The notes beneath the pieces are model-generated. The model saw only the letters and a program-made list of their open reading frames with translations, was not told the DNA's origin and searched no databases. Positions 39,668-48,806 of a stretch of 64,000 nt of DNA are shown here, one piece after another (positions within the stretch are counted from its first letter, which is position 1; each line of letters begins with the position of its first letter). This DNA is from Oscillospiraceae bacterium (GTDB lineage: Bacteria; Bacillota; Clostridia; Oscillospirales; Acutalibacteraceae). The position numbers were made by a program, and so were the translations under genes. The DNA lies in contig CAJTCS010000003.1 in NCBI GenBank assembly GCA_910574995.1, forward strand, positions 186,001 through 250,000. Direction: 5' to 3'.

Positions 39668-40567
39668 TCACTCCTTACATTGGGTGGTTTTGGCCTCTGC
39701 GTCCTCCCGGTTTTGCCGGGCGCGCTTCTTTTTCCGTTTCCGGCGCAGGGCTTTCAGGTCTTGCCCGATGCCGCTGGACTCTAGCCACATGCTTACTTCC
39801 GCCCCCAGGAACAGGATGAACATACAGGAAAACAGCCAAAACATGAGGATAACCAGCGTGGCAAGGCCGCCGTAAATGGAAAAATTAGAAAAGTTCTCTA
39901 CGAACAAGGAGAAGAAGAAAGAGAACAGCACCCAGCCCGCCGCGCTGAAAGCCGCCCCTGCCAGGTTGTGCAGCAGGCGTACCCGGCGGCGGGGCAGGAA
40001 GGTATACATCAGTGTGAAGAAAGCGAACAGCAAGGCAAAGCCCAAAAGGGATTTAAAATTTATCAGCAATGTGGCAAAGAACCGGGGGGACTTTGTCAGC
40101 AGGTAATTGTAGATGGTAGAGCCGAACACCAGCAGCACCGCCACCAGCAGCAGCACCACGGCAAAAACGATGACATACAAGATAGCCACCAGCCGCAGCC
40201 GCACGATGCTGCGGGTCTCTTCCACCTCATAGATCTTGTCGAGGCCCTTGATGATAGCCACCATACCCGCGGAAGAAGACCAGATAGCGGCCGCCACCGC
40301 CACTGTCAGGATGCCGTTGGATTCCAAGGCGGAGGGCAGCAGCCCCTGGACGTAATCGGCTACGGCGCTGGGCAGGAACTCCAGGGCGGCCTCGATAATG
40401 GAAAGGCCGGAAGAGAAGTGGATGCGCTGCATCAGCGTAAGCAAAAACGCCACAAAGGGCAAGAACGAGATGATGAGGAAATAGGCGCCGTGGGCGGCGG
40501 AAGAGTCTACCCGGTCCTGGTCGACGCGGGCCAAGAACCACTTGATATGCTTTTTTACCAGCTTCAA
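39668..40567 (-). CDS. YihY/BrkB-family inner membrane protein
   Basis: A 299-residue protein with about six transmembrane helices. Family blocks are SSAAHGAYFLIISFLPFVAF, IWSSSAGMVAIIKGLDKIYE, LYTFLPRRRVRL-like and YGGLATLVILMFWLFSCMFI followed by LGAEVS. Formerly called RNase BN, the family is now taken as membrane proteins of unclear function. A TTG start at 40567 with AAGGAGG upstream is preferred; an ATG at 40630 overlaps a likely -10 (TATACT) and has no ribosome site, but cannot be excluded. It is coupled to the sigma-like membrane gene 7 bp downstream. Confidence 0.88.
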   Translation of the reverse strand: MKLVKKHIKWFLARVDQDRVDSSAAHGAYFLIISFLPFVAFLLTLMQRIHFSSGLSIIEAALEFLPSAVADYVQGLLPSALESNGILTVAVAAAIWSSSAGMVAIIKGLDKIYEVEETRSIVRLRLVAILYVIVFAVVLLLVAVLLVFGSTIYNYLLTKSPRFFATLLINFKSLLGFALLFAFFTLMYTFLPRRRVRLLHNLAGAAFSAAGWVLFSFFFSLFVENFSNFSIYGGLATLVILMFWLFSCMFILFLGAEVSMWLESSGIGQDLKALRRKRKKKRARQNREDAEAKTTQCKE

Positions 40568-40782
40568 GGCGGGCCGCGCCTCCTTCTGGGCCGCGTGGGT
40601 TACGCAGCGTGTTTTTTTATAGTATAGCATACCCAGCGGGGATTTACCACGTTTTCCGGGAGGATATTTTTTTACTTTTCACAAACGCGGGCAAAAAAAG
40701 GTTTGCACTTCCTGGCGCGTTCTGCTAGAATGGGTAATATCTACGCGGAATTTATCATTTAGGAGAGAGGGTATCCACAGTT

Positions 40783-42177
40783 ATGAAGCTGCCTTTTAAG
40801 CTCCCGAAGCGGAAGAGCTCGTACGAAATCGACATGACAAACGGCCCCTTGCTGGGGAAGATCACCCGCTTTGCCATCCCGCTGGCCTTGGCGGGTATTT
40901 TGCAGCTGCTGTTCAACGCGGCGGATATTGTGGTGGCTGGGCGGTTTGCCGGCCCCCAGGCCCTGGCGGCGGTGGGTTCCACCGGCGCGCTGAACATGCT
41001 GATCGTCAATTTGTTCATGGGCCTTTCTGTAGGGGTGAACGTCCTGGTGGCCCGGTATTACGGCGGCGGGGCCCATAAGGACCTGAGCGAGACCGTACAT
41101 ACAGCCATCCTTACGGCCATGGCCTGCGGCCTGCTTTTAGTGGTCATCGGCATCAGCCTTTCCCGGCCCCTGCTGACCCTGATGGGCACCCCGGAAGATG
41201 TGATCGGCCAGTCTGTGTTGTACATGCGCATTGTGTTTGCCGGCATGCCCGCCATGATGACCTATAATTTCGGCGCGGCGGTGCTGCGGGCTGTGGGCGA
41301 TACCCAGCGCCCCCTGTACTTTTTGATGATCTCCGGCGTCATCAACGTGCTGTTGAACCTGTTCTGCGTCATCGTGCTGCGCATGGGCGTGGCCGGCGTG
41401 GCCGTGGCCACGGTGGTCTCCCAGTGCATTTCGGCCGTCCTGGTGATTGCCTGCCTGGTGCGCAGCGACGCAGTGTACCGGCTGGACCTGAAGCGCCTGC
41501 GCATCTACAAGGGCAAGCTGCTGCTGATGACCAAGATCGGCGTGCCTGCGGGGATACAGGGGGCCATGTTCTCCCTGTCCAACGTGGTCATCCAGTCTAA
41601 CATCAATTCCTTCGGTTCCATTGCCATGGCGGGCAGCACGGCGGCGGGGAACATAGAGGGTTTTGTATTTACCGCCGAGGATGCTTTTGCCCAGGCGGCC
41701 CTCAGCTTTACTGGGCAGAACTATGGCGCCAGGAAATTTGACCGCATCAACAAGGTGCTTATCAACTGCATCCTGCTGGTGTCGGCGGTGGGCCTGGTGC
41801 TGGGCGGCCTTACGAACCTGTTTGCCGGCCCCCTGCTGGGCGTCTATTCCACAGACCCCCAGGTCATCGAGTTCGGCATACAGCGTATGCTGCTGGTGGG
41901 CCTGCCCCATTTCATCTGCGGGGCTATGGGCGTTATCACAGGCTCCCTGCGGGGGATGGGTTCATCTGTCGCCCCCATGCTCATCACGGTTTTCGGTACC
42001 TGTGTGCTGCGGGTGGCCTGGGTGTATACCATCTTCCCCTTGAACCCCACCTGGCAGATGCTGTTCCTCTCCTATCCCATCAGCTGGCTGGCCACGGGCA
42101 TTGTGCAGTTTGTGGCGTTCCTTTTTGTGAAGAAGCGCGCAAAGGAAAAAGCGGGCGCGGCCACCCCCCAAAGCTAA
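40783..42177 (+). CDS. MATE family efflux transporter
   Basis: A 464-residue protein with twelve predicted helices in two similar halves. Family signs: LGKITRFAIPLALAGILQLL, FNAADIVVAGRFAG, AVGSTGALNMLIVNLFMGLS, and in the second half GVPAGIQGAMFSLSNVVIQS and FVFTAEDAFAQAALSFTGQN. MATE proteins export cationic drugs or metabolites driven by Na+ or H+. The start has GGAGAGAGGG about 10 bases upstream. Single gene with a terminator downstream. Confidence 0.93.
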   Translation: MKLPFKLPKRKSSYEIDMTNGPLLGKITRFAIPLALAGILQLLFNAADIVVAGRFAGPQALAAVGSTGALNMLIVNLFMGLSVGVNVLVARYYGGGAHKDLSETVHTAILTAMACGLLLVVIGISLSRPLLTLMGTPEDVIGQSVLYMRIVFAGMPAMMTYNFGAAVLRAVGDTQRPLYFLMISGVINVLLNLFCVIVLRMGVAGVAVATVVSQCISAVLVIACLVRSDAVYRLDLKRLRIYKGKLLLMTKIGVPAGIQGAMFSLSNVVIQSNINSFGSIAMAGSTAAGNIEGFVFTAEDAFAQAALSFTGQNYGARKFDRINKVLINCILLVSAVGLVLGGLTNLFAGPLLGVYSTDPQVIEFGIQRMLLVGLPHFICGAMGVITGSLRGMGSSVAPMLITVFGTCVLRVAWVYTIFPLNPTWQMLFLSYPISWLATGIVQFVAFLFVKKRAKEKAGAATPQS

Positions 42178-42345
42178 GAAGCCGTACCAATCGGACAAGG
42201 CACAAATCTTTCCGGGGGATTCCGCGGGCTTTCTGTGTTGAAAATCCTCGGCAGGCGACAGCGTGTCTTGCGGTTTTCGCCTTGAATCCCGCAAAATCCT
42301 CTCGAAAATCCCCGCGCCCTTCCTATCGGTACAGCTTTTAAGGTT
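42178..42345 (+). other. Gene-free segment with imperfect terminal inverted repeats
   Basis: AAGCCGTACCAATCGG (42178-42193) and CCTATCGGTACAGCTT, about 150 bp later, pair at 13 of 16 positions. Shorter internal stems such as GCGACA/TGTCTTGC lie between. It may be another structured intergenic repeat or a small RNA, but no second copy is in this window. Confidence 0.35.
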
Positions 42346-42368
42346 TTTCCCCATATGATGAAAATACA

Positions 42369-42400
42369 GGAGGGCCCGGATCCGGGCCCTCCTTGTTTTT
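42369..42400. terminator. Terminator after the MATE gene
   Basis: A perfect 24-bp palindrome, GGAGGGCCCGGA with its complement TCCGGGCCCTCC, followed by TTGTTTTT. It also fits as the end of the convergent oxidoreductase gene. Confidence 0.85.
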
Positions 42401-42432
42401 ATTTGCAGCAAACTGTTGTGGGGAAGAGGGCG

Positions 42433-43587
42433 TCAATAGGTCCCTTCCGTGGAAAAGGTGATGGCCTGGCCTTCCTTTTTCCGGGAACAGGCCCGGCGTT
42501 TGTCCAGCTCTTGCAGGAACAGGTCCTCGTCAAAGGGGATGGAGACGGGCTTTTGCAGCCAAGAGGACAGGTGCATGGCGTTGGAAAGGGTAAGCCCCCG
42601 GATACCCTCTTTGCCGTCTGCCACCAGGGGCTCGCCCCGCAAAATGTTGGCGGCAAAGGCGTTCAGCACGCCCACGTGCTGGGGGTTCTCCCCGTCGGTC
42701 TCCACCTGTACCTTCCGGCAGGGGGGCTTCTGGAACCCTTCCTTCGAACTTAGGCAGAAGGCCCGCTCGTCTTCCTCCAGCTGCCAGAAAGCCAGGGCGC
42801 CGTCCTCGCACACCAGCTTGCCTTTGGTGCCGGTGACCTCGAAACGGTTGGTGCCAGGGGCGTCCCCGGTGGTGGTGACGAATACGCCGGTGGCCCCGTT
42901 TTCAAATTCCAGGTAGGCGGTCACGTCGTCCTCCACCTCGATGTCGTGCCACTTGCCCTCGTGGCAGAAAGCCTGCACGGTGGCGGGCAGGCCGCATATC
43001 CACTGCAGCAGGTCCAGCTGGTGGGGGCACTGGTTCAGCAGCACGCCGCCGCCCTCCCCGGCCCAGGTGGCCCGCCAGTCGCCGGAATCATAGTAAATCT
43101 GGGTACGGTACCAGTCGGTAATGATCCAGTTTACCCGTTTCAGCTGCCCCAGCGCGCCCCCCTGTACCAGTTCCCGCATCTTGCGGTACAGGCAGTTGGT
43201 ACGCTGGTTGAACATCATGCCGAAGGCCAGGCCGCTTGCCTCTGCGGCCTGGTTCATCTCCCGCACGGCCTTGGTGTATACCCCGGCGGGCTTTTCGCAC
43301 ATTACATGCAGCCCGTGGCGGAAAGCCATCTGGGCCAGGCCGGGGTGCTGGTAATGGGGCACAGCGATAAGCACAGCCTGGCACAGGCCGCTTTCAATCA
43401 ATGCCGCGCCCTCCTCCAATACCGCCACAGACCCTGGCACAGTGGCCCGCGCCCACCCCCGGCGTTCCTCCCGGCGGTCGGCTACGGCCACAAGCTCAAT
43501 CTCCGGCGCCTTTCCCGCCAGGATATTCTGCACATGCTGGCTGCCCATGTTCCCCACGCCGATAATGCCTAGCTTTACTTTCTCCAT
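42433..43587 (-). CDS. Gfo/Idh/MocA-family NAD(P)-dependent oxidoreductase
   Basis: A 384-residue dehydrogenase. The N-terminal Rossmann fold has LGIIGVGNMGSQHVQNIL; the conserved EKP is in HVMCEKPAGVYTKAVREMN; the C-terminal alpha/beta domain has GGGVLLNQCPHQLDLLQWIC with the catalytic His (Asn/Gln-x2-H-x2-D). The family oxidises or reduces sugars, inositols and their derivatives; the exact substrate cannot be read. The ribosome site AAGGAGG is 6 bases upstream. No sugar operon is next to it, the importer being 16 kb away. Confidence 0.93.
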   Translation of the reverse strand: MEKVKLGIIGVGNMGSQHVQNILAGKAPEIELVAVADRREERRGWARATVPGSVAVLEEGAALIESGLCQAVLIAVPHYQHPGLAQMAFRHGLHVMCEKPAGVYTKAVREMNQAAEASGLAFGMMFNQRTNCLYRKMRELVQGGALGQLKRVNWIITDWYRTQIYYDSGDWRATWAGEGGGVLLNQCPHQLDLLQWICGLPATVQAFCHEGKWHDIEVEDDVTAYLEFENGATGVFVTTTGDAPGTNRFEVTGTKGKLVCEDGALAFWQLEEDERAFCLSSKEGFQKPPCRKVQVETDGENPQHVGVLNAFAANILRGEPLVADGKEGIRGLTLSNAMHLSSWLQKPVSIPFDEDLFLQELDKRRACSRKKEGQAITFSTEGTY

Positions 43588-43712
43588 CTTGCATCCTCCT
43601 TATATTTGGCCGAGGGCTTTGCCCTCAAACTCCTCGCAGAGGGGTGTTTGGTAAAAATCCCTCTACGGGCTATCTAAAAAACGTTTCTTTGGGGCCGGCC
43701 CGCCGCCTTTGC

Positions 43713-46349
43713 CTAGAATAGCCCCAGAAGGTACTGACAGCGCAGGCGGGAAGCCGTGGGAAGCTCGGCTTTCAGGGAGGCCTCCAGGCTGGCTGCGTCG
43801 GAAGCCAGCTCTTGCAGTTCATCCAGGGGCAGCATCCCTTTGGCAAAGCGGGCTTTCAGGGCCAGTTCCTCCCAGCGGGCAGGCGGCTTGCGCTCGCCAT
43901 AGTAGATTTTAGCTTCTTCCCTGTGAAGCTTCAGCAAGTGGGCGTACAGGCAAAGGGCGGCCTTGCTGCGGTCTTCTTGGGAAAAGGCCTTTTTCCGCAG
44001 GTATTTATGCAGGAAGCGGTTTGCCAGCCCGGCCGCCAGCAGCAAAGCCACCAGCCCGGCGCAGGCAAGCAGCAGGGGCGTCAGGGGGCGGCCCTCTTCT
44101 TCCTGGCCTGGGCTGACGCTGCCAGGGGCTATGCTTGGGGTGGGCCCCGCGGTGGGGGCCCCAGTGGGGCGGGGGGTAGGGGTAATGTCCGCCTCCGCTT
44201 GGGACGGCGCGTCCTCCGGCGGAGGGGTGGCGGTGTTGCCCTCTATGGCAGGCGGGCGGGCGTCGTAATAGGCAGCGGGCGCGTCCATAGAAGCGGGCGT
44301 CACCTCCACCGGAAGCCAACCCGTACCGTTGTAGTAGACCTCCAGCCAGGCATGGGCATTGCGGTCGGGGACGTCCTGCCACACGCCGCTTTTGCCAGAG
44401 GGCACGGCGTATCCCTCGGCGTACCGGGCGGGTATGCCCGCCGAGCGGCACAGCAGCACCGCCGCCGTGGCAAAATGCACGCAGTAACCCGTCCTGGAAT
44501 CGTTGAGGAAATACTCGACGAAATCCCGGCCTTGGGGCAGGGCAGGGGGCGAAAGGCTGTAGCTGTACTGCAGCTGGAACAGGCCGGCCAGCCTGCCCAG
44601 GAAATCGGGATATTCGAAGACGTAATTGCCTGGCGCAAGCTCCTCTGGAAACGTAAGCCCGTGTTTTTCCCGAAATTCACCCAATAGGGGGGCCAGGCTT
44701 TCGGGCACCTGCAAATACTGCTCCAGGGCAAAGTCCTCATAGGCTTCCGCCGTGTCCAGCAATTCCCGCCCCTCCCGGCCCAGGGGCTCTTTGGCCCAGG
44801 CCGGGGCCTTATAGTCCGCCTGACTGTCCAGCAGGGCGCGGAGCACCGTCCATATGTCCATGCCAGAATTCGTGAACGCGGCCCGCCTGTGCTCGTCCGC
44901 CAGGTACGCTTCCAGGTAGGAAGCGTCGTTGTTGATGCGGCCCATCCAGTGGCCGAATACCCTGCCCGCATAGCTTGTGCCCGCAGGCAGGCCCACGCTG
45001 TTCAAAAGGTAGTCCCGTGTGCCGGAGAATATGTTTTTCGACTGGAAGAAGCCGTCGTCCACGGCCTCGATGCCCTTGCCGGCCCATTCCTCCACGCTGC
45101 CGGAAACCCCATAGGGGATGTAGACGCACCGGGGGTTGGCGGCCACGTTCTCCACGGACAGGGCGTAACTGTACGGGCTGTCCAAAGAGGAGGCCTGCTG
45201 CAGGCCCATAAGGGCGTCGGTGCCGGGCACCAGCCGGCTGAAGGCCGAGGGGAAGGCCTGGACGTCGCCGGGCTCACAGAAGTCCCGCAGGGCGGCGGCG
45301 CCCTCTTTCGACAGCCGCTCCCAGCTGGAGCCGGTGTATTCGCTGCCCGCAAAGCTCTTTAAGTATTCCTTCGGCTGAAGGTCCGCGCCTGCCGCGGCGC
45401 CCTCCTGCCAGTCAAACTTCACCCGCAGTACCGTTTTGCCGGTATATTCCCGGCTGCCCAACCCCTCCAGGGACACCCGGTCGTTAGAACTGCCCTGCCC
45501 CCCCTGGAGCACTGCGTCTAACCCAAACCCGTTGGTAATGCCGGTGCGCAGGTCGTTGACGGCCTGGGGCCGCTGATAGGTATCTTCTGGGAAAAGGCGG
45601 TACAGCAGCGCCATGCAGACCACAACCCCGGCCAACAGGGCCAGTGCCGCCGGGCGCACTGCGGCGCTGGAAATCAAGAAGCGTACCTTCTCGTCTAACA
45701 GGCGGTGCCTGCGCCCCAAGATGGTGGAACTAAGCAGCAGCATGCACCAGAACAGCAGCAACATACACAAGGCCCAGAAAGCCGGCACGATGGATACGGC
45801 CAAAGGCACGCACAGCACCGCCCCGGTTATACAGAAAGCGGCTATGCCGTTTTTCCGTTTCACCAGCACCCAGGCCAGCAGCCAGAAGTATGGGGGCAGC
45901 AATATTTGGCAAAAAGTGGTGCAGGTAAAATAGATGGCGGAAGGCCTGGTGGCCGGCACCTGGAATTGCCGCAGGGGGAAGTGGAGCTTGTCGCTATAGG
46001 CCTGTAAGATCAGGTTCAGCAGGCGCGAACAGCCCTCCACGCATTCCTCTGAAAAGAGCAGCATGGAAGCCCCCAAAGCCAGGGCGCACAAGGCCAGCAG
46101 TATCCAGCGGGCCTTTGGCCAGGGCAGCGTGAAGCCGCACACCCCTGTCAAGGACGCGAGGACGCCGGCCAAAACTAGGGGTTCTTCCCGTATAGGCAAT
46201 GAAAAGGCCGTTTGTAGGCAGCACAGCGCGCCAAATCCCCCCAGCAGCACCAGCAAAAGGTAGAATGCCGTCTCGAATACCGGGCTGGATTTGGGCATCT
46301 GCATCCGGGGCTTGTCCAGCAGCCGCCCCACATCCTGTATTTCTTCCAT
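43713..46349 (-). CDS. Transglutaminase-like membrane protein
   Basis: An 878-residue protein. Six or so transmembrane helices fill residues 25-245, then a large outside part of about 480 residues. Near its end is a transglutaminase-like core: DSRTGYCVHFATAAVLLCRS (Cys), NAHAWLEVYYNGTGW (His) and LPVEVTPAS, where Glu stands in place of the usual Asp, as in several Firmicutes members. A Pro/Thr-rich stretch, one last transmembrane helix and a helical cytoplasmic tail follow. Such proteins may act as proteases or cross-linkers at the cell surface. No MoxR or DUF58 partner is next to it, which is unusual. Confidence 0.85.
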   Translation of the reverse strand: MEEIQDVGRLLDKPRMQMPKSSPVFETAFYLLLVLLGGFGALCCLQTAFSLPIREEPLVLAGVLASLTGVCGFTLPWPKARWILLALCALALGASMLLFSEECVEGCSRLLNLILQAYSDKLHFPLRQFQVPATRPSAIYFTCTTFCQILLPPYFWLLAWVLVKRKNGIAAFCITGAVLCVPLAVSIVPAFWALCMLLLFWCMLLLSSTILGRRHRLLDEKVRFLISSAAVRPAALALLAGVVVCMALLYRLFPEDTYQRPQAVNDLRTGITNGFGLDAVLQGGQGSSNDRVSLEGLGSREYTGKTVLRVKFDWQEGAAAGADLQPKEYLKSFAGSEYTGSSWERLSKEGAAALRDFCEPGDVQAFPSAFSRLVPGTDALMGLQQASSLDSPYSYALSVENVAANPRCVYIPYGVSGSVEEWAGKGIEAVDDGFFQSKNIFSGTRDYLLNSVGLPAGTSYAGRVFGHWMGRINNDASYLEAYLADEHRRAAFTNSGMDIWTVLRALLDSQADYKAPAWAKEPLGREGRELLDTAEAYEDFALEQYLQVPESLAPLLGEFREKHGLTFPEELAPGNYVFEYPDFLGRLAGLFQLQYSYSLSPPALPQGRDFVEYFLNDSRTGYCVHFATAAVLLCRSAGIPARYAEGYAVPSGKSGVWQDVPDRNAHAWLEVYYNGTGWLPVEVTPASMDAPAAYYDARPPAIEGNTATPPPEDAPSQAEADITPTPRPTGAPTAGPTPSIAPGSVSPGQEEEGRPLTPLLLACAGLVALLLAAGLANRFLHKYLRKKAFSQEDRSKAALCLYAHLLKLHREEAKIYYGERKPPARWEELALKARFAKGMLPLDELQELASDAASLEASLKAELPTASRLRCQYLLGLF

Positions 46350-46372
46350 CCGTTGCGCCTCCTTTTGGCTCC

Positions 46373-47209
46373 CTATCCGGTAACGGCCGCACGCTTACAG
46401 GGGGCCTTTGCCACCTGGTAAAAGGCCACGGCGCTGGCGGCGGCCACGTTCAGGGAATCCACCCCGTTGGCCATGGGGATGCGCACCGTATAGTCGCACT
46501 GGGCAATGGTGCCCGGCGCCAGGCCGTCCCCCTCGGTGCCCAGCACCAGGGCCAGCCGCCCCTCCTGGGCCAGCCGGGGGTCAGCTATGTCCATGGAATC
46601 TTCCCGCAGGGCCAGGGCCGCCGTTTTAAAGCCCAGCCCCCGCAAAAAGCCGGGCCAATCCCCCTGGGGCAGGTAGGCCCAGGGTACCAGGAACACGTTC
46701 CCCATGCTTACCCGCAGGGCGCGGCGGTACAGCGGGTCGCTGCCCGCCTCTGTCAACAGGACCGCGTCCATGCCCAGGGCGGCCGCCGAACGGAAAATGG
46801 CCCCGATGTTGGTGGGGTTCATCACGTTTTCCAGCACGGCAATGCGGCGCGCGCCCTGGCAGGCCTCTTCGGCTGTGGGCAGCTGAGGACGGCGCATGGC
46901 GCACAGCATCCCCCTTGTCAGGTGGAAGCCTGTCAGCTGGCACAGCACCGGCCCCTCTGCCACGAACACTGGCACGCCCGGGCACCGGGCCAACAGCTCG
47001 CGGCCTTTGCCCAAGGCATGCTTTTTTTCCATCAGGAAGGATTCCGCCTGGCACCCGGCGTCCAGGGCCCGGCCGATGACCAGGGGGCTTTCCGCAATAA
47101 AAAGCCCGTGGGCCGGGTCGGCCCGGTTCACCAGCTGGTTCTCTGTTAAACGGGCGTATATGTCCAGCGCAGGCGCGCCGAAGTCTGTGATCTCGGTCCA
47201 TTCCTCCAT
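46373..47209 (-). CDS. TrmH/SpoU-family RNA 2'-O-methyltransferase
   Basis: A 278-residue protein with an N-terminal substrate-binding part (residues 1-105) and a SPOUT catalytic domain. The three SpoU motifs are seen: LENVMNPTNIGAIFRSA, LVLGTEGDGL and IPMANGVDSLNVAAASAVAF. It methylates the ribose of a tRNA or rRNA nucleotide with S-adenosylmethionine; the target is not known. It lies 23 bp upstream of the transglutaminase-like gene on the same strand. RlmB, another SPOUT enzyme, is 8 kb away. Confidence 0.93.
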   Translation of the reverse strand: MEEWTEITDFGAPALDIYARLTENQLVNRADPAHGLFIAESPLVIGRALDAGCQAESFLMEKKHALGKGRELLARCPGVPVFVAEGPVLCQLTGFHLTRGMLCAMRRPQLPTAEEACQGARRIAVLENVMNPTNIGAIFRSAAALGMDAVLLTEAGSDPLYRRALRVSMGNVFLVPWAYLPQGDWPGFLRGLGFKTAALALREDSMDIADPRLAQEGRLALVLGTEGDGLAPGTIAQCDYTVRIPMANGVDSLNVAAASAVAFYQVAKAPCKRAAVTG

Positions 47210-47363
47210 AATGCCCTCCCGCCGTATGGCAAAGCTTTTTCATATAGCGGTATTATACCGCATCTTGCCCAAAAGTGCAATTCCGAAAGTGCCCGGCGGC
47301 TGGAGCGGTCCCGGCACAGGCGGGGAACGTACACGATAGTTATAAAATTGTGGACATAACCGG

Positions 47364-47392
47364 TTGCGGCCTATAGATGTTTGCAGTATACT
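47364..47392 (+). promoter_or_regulatory. Promoter of the MFS transporter gene
   Basis: TTGCGG (47364-47369), 17-bp spacer, TATACT (47387-47392), 43 bp before the ATG. Confidence 0.6.
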
Positions 47393-47435
47393 GAAAATTA
47401 CAAACGATAATTTCACGGATAAGGGAGTGCGCGCC

Positions 47436-48614
47436 ATGTTTCAAATTTTATTGGCCATTATTTACCTGGCTTTCATCAGCCTGGGCCTGCCCGACGCCCT
47501 TTTAGGGGCGGCTTGGCCTTCTATGTACCCGGGGCTTGGGGTGCCTGTGTCCTATGCCGGGGCGGTTTCCATGATTATCGCCATTGGAACCGTGGTTTCC
47601 AGCCTGCAAAGCGACCGCCTGACCCGGCTGTTCGGCACGGGCAAGGTGACAGCGGCCAGCGTGCTGGTGACAGCCGTGGCGCTGTTCGGGTTTTCCACCA
47701 GCCATTCCTTTTGGCTGCTGTGCCTGTGGGCAGTGCCCTATGGGCTGGGGGCTGGCAGCGTAGACGCCTCTTTGAACAACTATGTGGCGCTGCACTATGC
47801 CAGCCGCCACATGAGCTGGCTCCACTGTATGTGGGGGATAGGCGCGGCGGCGGGCCCCTATGTGATGGGCTTTGCCCTTACCCAGGGCATGGGCTGGAAT
47901 ACGGGCTATCTGGCTATCGGCGTCTTCCAGGCGGCGCTTACGGCGGTGCTGCTGTGCACCCTGCCCCTATGGAAAAAACAGGCCGCCCGCCAGGGGGTAG
48001 GGGACGACGGGGAAGGGCCCAAAGGGAAGCCCTTGTCCCTGGGGCAGATCGTCCGCATACCCGGGGCAAAGGAGGTCATGCTTACCTTTTTCTGCTATTG
48101 TGCCGTAGAGCAGACTACCAGCCTGTGGGCCAGCAGTTACCTGGCGCTGCACAACGGCCTTTCCCCGGAAACGGCGGCGTCCTTTGCCAGCTGGTTCTTC
48201 ATTGGCATTACCGCCGGCCGGGCCCTTAGCGGCTTTTTGACACTGCGCTTTACAGACCCGCAGATGATCCGCCTGGGCCAGGCCATCATCCTGTTGGGCA
48301 TTGCCGCATTGCTCCTCCCCTTGGGTACGGCCTCGGCCTTTACGGGCCTGGCGCTGATTGGGCTGGGCTGTGCCCCCATATACCCTTGCGTCATCCATTC
48401 TACCCCCGACCACTTTGGGGCGGACAAATCCCAGGCCATCATCGGGGTGCAAATGGCTTCAGCCTATATGGGCACCTGCCTAACGCCCCCATTGTTTGGG
48501 CTTATTGCCAACCATGCCGGTGTGGCGTTGTTCCCCCTGTATCTGCTGGTATTCCTAGTGCTTATGGCCGTTATGCACCAGCTGCTTCTCAAACGCTGCC
48601 AAAAGCGTGCGTAA
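47436..48614 (+). CDS. MFS transporter (sugar or multidrug type)
   Basis: A 392-residue major facilitator with twelve helices. It starts MFQILLAIIYLAFISLGLPD, a form common to the FucP/GlcP-like branch (A-x-x-x-x-G-L-x-D/N). It has the loop RLTRLFGTGKVTAASVLV after helix 2 and HCMWGIGAAAGPYVMGFAL in the fifth helix. The substrate is not certain; glucose/mannose-type or drug export are both possible. ATG 47436 has AAGGGAG 8 bases upstream. A strong terminator ends it. Confidence 0.9.
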   Translation: MFQILLAIIYLAFISLGLPDALLGAAWPSMYPGLGVPVSYAGAVSMIIAIGTVVSSLQSDRLTRLFGTGKVTAASVLVTAVALFGFSTSHSFWLLCLWAVPYGLGAGSVDASLNNYVALHYASRHMSWLHCMWGIGAAAGPYVMGFALTQGMGWNTGYLAIGVFQAALTAVLLCTLPLWKKQAARQGVGDDGEGPKGKPLSLGQIVRIPGAKEVMLTFFCYCAVEQTTSLWASSYLALHNGLSPETAASFASWFFIGITAGRALSGFLTLRFTDPQMIRLGQAIILLGIAALLLPLGTASAFTGLALIGLGCAPIYPCVIHSTPDHFGADKSQAIIGVQMASAYMGTCLTPPLFGLIANHAGVALFPLYLLVFLVLMAVMHQLLLKRCQKRA

Positions 48615-48652
48615 AGCGCCATAGTTTTTACGGGGATGTTTGCGTACATGAA

Positions 48653-48695
48653 AAAGGCCCCCGCCCATCCTTGGGCAGGGGCCTTTGCTTGTTTT
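48653..48695 (+). terminator. Terminator after the MFS gene
   Basis: AAAGGCCCCCGCCCA (48653-48667) pairs with TGGGCAGGGGCCTTT (48672-48686), 14 of 15, then GCTTGTTTT. Confidence 0.85.
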
Positions 48696-48700
48696 GCGGG

Positions 48701-48804
48701 TATAGTTAACACGGTTCACAAGAGGCATACTGCTTTTGAACCGGGCGGCTTTGCCGCCCAGCCTGAAAATCCGCATCTACCGCTTTTCAAGTGTGTTTAC
48801 TATA
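48701..48804 (-). repeat. Cloverleaf-folding intergenic repeat, copy 3 (104 bp, reverse strand)
   Basis: On the minus strand the ends TATAGTAAACACA and TGTGTTAACTATA pair, with G-C of copy 1 replaced by A-T. The middle hairpin is a perfect GGGCGGC/GCCGCCC with a 3-base loop, different in length from copy 1; the outer hairpins start CTTGAAAA and GGTTCA as in copy 1. It ends two bases before the EF-G-like stop codon. Confidence 0.8.
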
Positions 48805-48806
48805 AA

